Of a stretch of 64,000 nucleotides of DNA, positions 61,287-64,000 are shown piece by piece. The stretch comes from Pichia kudriavzevii (taxonomy: Eukaryota; Ascomycota; Pichiomycetes; Pichiales; Pichiaceae): contig NC_042509.1 of NCBI RefSeq assembly GCF_003054445.1, positions 930,001 through 994,000 on the forward strand, in the 5' to 3' direction. The notes beneath the pieces were generated by a model that searched no databases, had not been told where the DNA came from, and saw nothing but the letters and a program-made list of their open reading frames with translations. Both the position numbers and the translations under genes were made by a program. Positions within the stretch are counted from its first letter, which is position 1. Every line of letters begins with the position of its first letter.

Positions 61287-61353
61287 TTTATGTTTGTAAA
61301 GATCTTTTTGTTAAATGTCCATAATACTAATAAAAAGAGTAGATAGCAATGCC

Positions 61354-61938
61354 TCATTCAACATCAAAGTCAGGATCTATTTTGGCTGCACTCTCTGACA
61401 CTCCCCACTTCTCACCAACGAAAACCTTGTTGTTCTTTATTTGGTTTATATCGCTAGGCAAATTCTTGCCAATTTTCATCTTTAATTCATCTTCTAGTAA
61501 TTTCTTATCCTGTTCCTTTTGGATTTGCGGTACAAGGTCACGTTCTTCGAGCTTGATAAAATCCTCAACCTTCATCACACCAAAAAGCAGGTCGTGTGTA
61601 AAACCAGTTTTGGAATTCTTTAAAGCCACCAAATCCTTTCGAAACCGCAATTTATAGCCACTCAAAGAATCATTATATTTTTTGTGGAGCATTTCTTCAT
61701 AAGATTTTGCAATCAAGCTTGAACTCTGGGGCAAATCTTCATCCGGATGTTTGGACCGATAACTGTCCAAGGTTTTCGTCATTGCATTAATACAGGCAAG
61801 ACGTGTCACCCTCCAAACATCACTGGGATCATCGCCATAGAATATACCGGTGTCCCTTTTGCTTTTACGACTAGCGTCTTTTCCTGCAGTTGTGTTGCTT
61901 TTGAGTCCTCTAGTATATCTGTTGTCTGATTTTGCCAT
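61354..61938 (-). CDS. Protein with a TFIIS central domain, no zinc ribbon
   Basis: 194 residues from the ATG at 61938 (open frame continues 21 codons upstream without ATG). Residues from about 38 to 150 resemble the three-helix TFIIS central (Pol II-binding) domain: RLACINAMTKTL, a Lys/Arg block YKLRFRKDLVALKNSK, HDLLFGVMKVEDFIKLEERDL and a closing Gln/Lys helix. There is no C-terminal zinc ribbon as in Dst1 and no PHD finger as in Bye1. It may be a cut-down paralogue or a separate Pol II-binding protein. Convergent with HIR3, with 67 bases between stops. Confidence 0.7.
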   Translation of the reverse strand: MAKSDNRYTRGLKSNTTAGKDASRKSKRDTGIFYGDDPSDVWRVTRLACINAMTKTLDSYRSKHPDEDLPQSSSLIAKSYEEMLHKKYNDSLSGYKLRFRKDLVALKNSKTGFTHDLLFGVMKVEDFIKLEERDLVPQIQKEQDKKLLEDELKMKIGKNLPSDINQIKNNKVFVGEKWGVSESAAKIDPDFDVE

Positions 61939-62339
61939 TGCTTCTGGAGAGCTACAGATGATCAATGTTGGTAAAGATTCTTTTTTTCTCCCGACGCACA
62001 AAAATGCAGATTGAGCCCCGTTGTGCGGCTAATCCTGTCTCTTTTTCAGATGTTTCATGTTTTTGAAACGCAAAGTGCCCCTCGATTTCTAGATGTTATT
62101 ACCAGGCAAGCATCGTCTCTTTTTCCAGGTGTGATACGTTGTGTATACTTTGTTCATTTGTGAGATTGATTGCTACGGAATAGGTCCATACAACTTTGCA
62201 GCACGGGATAAATAGCAATAATCTGGTGCGGAAGTCATCGATCCCAAATTGAGTACTGTGTGTATATTTAGAACATAATAATTTTTCAGGTGAAGTTTGC
62301 AAGAAAGGGAAGTCACTACTTCTAGAAAATAGATGCAAA
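61939..62339. promoter_or_regulatory. Divergent promoter with pheromone-response elements
   Basis: Two Ste12-type elements lie about 280 bases before the scaffold gene: TGTTTCA at 62051-62057 (TGAAACA on the other strand) and TGAAACG at 62064-62070, facing each other across six bases. Confidence 0.5.
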
Positions 62340-64000
62340 ATGAACAGTCATCATTATTCTGCTGGTATGCGGCATCAACCAAGCAACGTTGCTTCAGATT
62401 CAGAATTGGCATATCGCTTAGAGCCAACTATAAATCAGAATAAACTGGAACCTTCAAAAAACCCAGAGGGAGAAAATCATCATGAAAAGAGTCTGGCTTT
62501 CAATAACGATATGAATAAAAGCCCCCCACCATTACCAAATGTTCCAAGTTCGTCCGATATATATACAAAAAAAATTGCAAATTTCAAACGAAAATTAAAG
62601 ACATTGAAAGGTATTTCCACCTTAGATATAAGGAAAACATCACAGAGTACCATTAAAGGTAACAAACAGCGATGTGAAAACAATTGTGACAAGCACAAAG
62701 TAGTCACAAGCATGGATGATCGGGTATTGGCGAACGTTTTAACCATTGATAATAATGTAACCAACTTTCCCACCTGTTTTAGTAGGAACAGTTTTGACGC
62801 TTCATCACCAAAAGTAACTGCTCTGCTCGACCCGAAAAGCTTTAATTTCCCAACTAGAAAGTTAGCTAGAGACACCAGATGTTCGATATGTAACCTACAA
62901 CTCGATACATCGTATAATATCATAAAAAATGAACATATAATAGAGCTTCAATGTGGACATATGACACACGAGGAATGTTTATTGATGGAGATTGAGCTAA
63001 GCTTGACTTTATCCAAAACGTTTCTGGAAAACCAGCAGATGTTAAAAGACTTTTTTCCCCCATGTGGATCATGCCCGAATAACGTAAAAGCAGCAAAACC
63101 AAAAGAAGAAGATATTATGACTCGATTATTTACTAGACTGATTACTTCCGAAATAATCCCGATTAGAAATTCAATTATATCAAATCAAACACCAACAACA
63201 CCCCTTTTCTCTGATACATCCAAAATCTTAGACCAAAGTACTAATTCCATTTTATCAATAGACCATAAACATACGGACTATACCAACCATCTGGAAATAG
63301 AGAATTATTTTGATATGCCTTCTTCTGTAAAATCAACGGGCAAATCATTCTATGGAGAGGAAAACAATGAGAACACCAACACCAGCAAATTGAAAAAAAA
63401 TATTGAAGAGCAAAAGCATTCAAAGAAATCATATAAAACACATAGGAAAAAGCCATCACGGGGATCATATGTTTCTGCCACTTCTGCGATTGTCACTTCG
63501 TCTTCGTCAACCAATAATATAAAGAATGAAGCTGCAAAAATCACGTACAATGGAACACCAACAATAGGTGACCAAAAATTTATAGAAGATCTGGTCAAAC
63601 TATCGAACAAAAACATTATTGAATCTACTGATGATGCAAATTTCAAGCTGACCCTCAGCTTTGTCAAATCTTTAGGAAAATTAATACTTGTAGATAAACT
63701 TAACGCACTCGAAAGTATTAATGGAAAGCAATCGACTGTTACCGAAAAGTATTGTTACTTATTTGAACACATGTTAATCACTATAAGTTCGAAGGATTAC
63801 ATATTTTCTATGTTTACCATAACACATACAACATATGTCTACACACAACCAAGGTGTATAACGATGCAAGCATGTAAAAGCTCCGCCAGTTATTGCAACC
63901 TATTGTTTGACAAAGACATTGTATTTGAAAGATGGGCTAAAGTTTTGACAGATCGACGAAAAAAAATGGAAATGCCTGAAATCACACTAACAATGCATGA
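62340..64000 (+). CDS. Ste5/Far1-family pheromone scaffold, N-terminal part
   Basis: The frame is open from the ATG at 62340 to the window end (553 codons), so the 3' part is missing. In order: a disordered start; a basic amphipathic stretch (KKIANFKRKLKTLKG, about 75-90) of the type that binds membranes; an RING-H2-like domain at 181-246 (CSIC, CGHMTHEEC, CGSC) with the pattern shared by Ste5 and Far1, which binds G-beta-gamma; a Ser/Asn-rich linker; and a PH-like domain at about 430-545 (KYCYLFEHMLITISS ... FERWAKVLTD). Ste5 tethers the mating MAP-kinase cascade and Far1 arrests the cell cycle; the part that would separate them lies outside the window. A second ATG at 62333 is in another frame. 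Confidence 0.8.
   Translation, partial: MNSHHYSAGMRHQPSNVASDSELAYRLEPTINQNKLEPSKNPEGENHHEKSLAFNNDMNKSPPPLPNVPSSSDIYTKKIANFKRKLKTLKGISTLDIRKTSQSTIKGNKQRCENNCDKHKVVTSMDDRVLANVLTIDNNVTNFPTCFSRNSFDASSPKVTALLDPKSFNFPTRKLARDTRCSICNLQLDTSYNIIKNEHIIELQCGHMTHEECLLMEIELSLTLSKTFLENQQMLKDFFPPCGSCPNNVKAAKPKEEDIMTRLFTRLITSEIIPIRNSIISNQTPTTPLFSDTSKILDQSTNSILSIDHKHTDYTNHLEIENYFDMPSSVKSTGKSFYGEENNENTNTSKLKKNIEEQKHSKKSYKTHRKKPSRGSYVSATSAIVTSSSSTNNIKNEAAKITYNGTPTIGDQKFIEDLVKLSNKNIIESTDDANFKLTLSFVKSLGKLILVDKLNALESINGKQSTVTEKYCYLFEHMLITISSKDYIFSMFTITHTTYVYTQPRCITMQACKSSASYCNLLFDKDIVFERWAKVLTDRRKKMEMPEITLTMH

Overview
This is nuclear DNA from a budding yeast (Saccharomycotina). Genes are compact and almost all intronless, long poly(dA:dT) tracts lie between them, and the one clear intron has canonical yeast signals (GTATGT, TACTAAC). 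Nearly every sizeable reading frame matches a conserved yeast household gene. CTG encodes leucine at a conserved SRP54 position (5551-5553), which argues against the CUG-Ser clade. Protein divergence and overall style suggest Pichiaceae, possibly Pichia kudriavzevii or a relative, but the species is an inference I cannot test here. Both ends cut genes: a HUA1-like gene on the left and a STE5/FAR1-type scaffold on the right.

Layout. 1-10.4 kb: HUA1-like (partial), BRF1, CCZ1, SRP54 (with an overlapping upstream ORF), a mitochondrial rhodanese, a small predicted mitochondrial protein, a multi-pass membrane protein and the SF3b subunit YSF3. The last divergent pair but one shares a large promoter rich in heat-shock and stress elements. 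11.5-25 kb: THO2, an HRK1/RTK1-type kinase, MRPL19, UBP10, a sigma adaptin (APS2) and eIF5A. 25.8-34.8 kb: a large AT-hook protein of unknown role, an F-box protein and ERG8. 35-46 kb: LPL1-type lipase, ABP1, POL31, MSM1, MRPL44, MPD1 and MGS1. 46.9-52 kb: a secreted Ser/Thr-rich protein, CYT2, TIM10, FMP10 and FAU1. 53.4-64 kb: a poly-Asn protein, HIR3, a TFIIS-central-domain protein and the STE5/FAR1-like gene.

Shared themes are transcription and chromatin (BRF1, THO2, UBP10, HIR3, TFIIS-like), mitochondrial biogenesis (MRPL19, MRPL44, MSM1, CYT2, TIM10, FMP10, rhodanese), DNA replication and damage tolerance (POL31, MGS1) and ER or membrane traffic (SRP54, CCZ1, APS2, MPD1). I found no tRNA, rRNA, transposon, LTR element, CRISPR array or centromere-like element that I can support.

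The most notable findings concern HIR3. First, its start codon forms an exon of its own, ATG only, before a 58-nt intron that ends in a tandem acceptor CAG-TAG. The proximal acceptor would place a stop codon directly after the ATG. Second, its C-terminal tail carries a canonical PCNA-binding box, a SUMO-acceptor consensus and a terminal SUMO-interacting motif, an arrangement that recalls Srs2 and suggests a link between the HIR histone chaperone and (SUMO-)PCNA. Also notable are a FAU1 frame with no AUG available for its conserved N-terminus, and a cytochrome-c1 haem lyase with extra Cys-Pro motifs.
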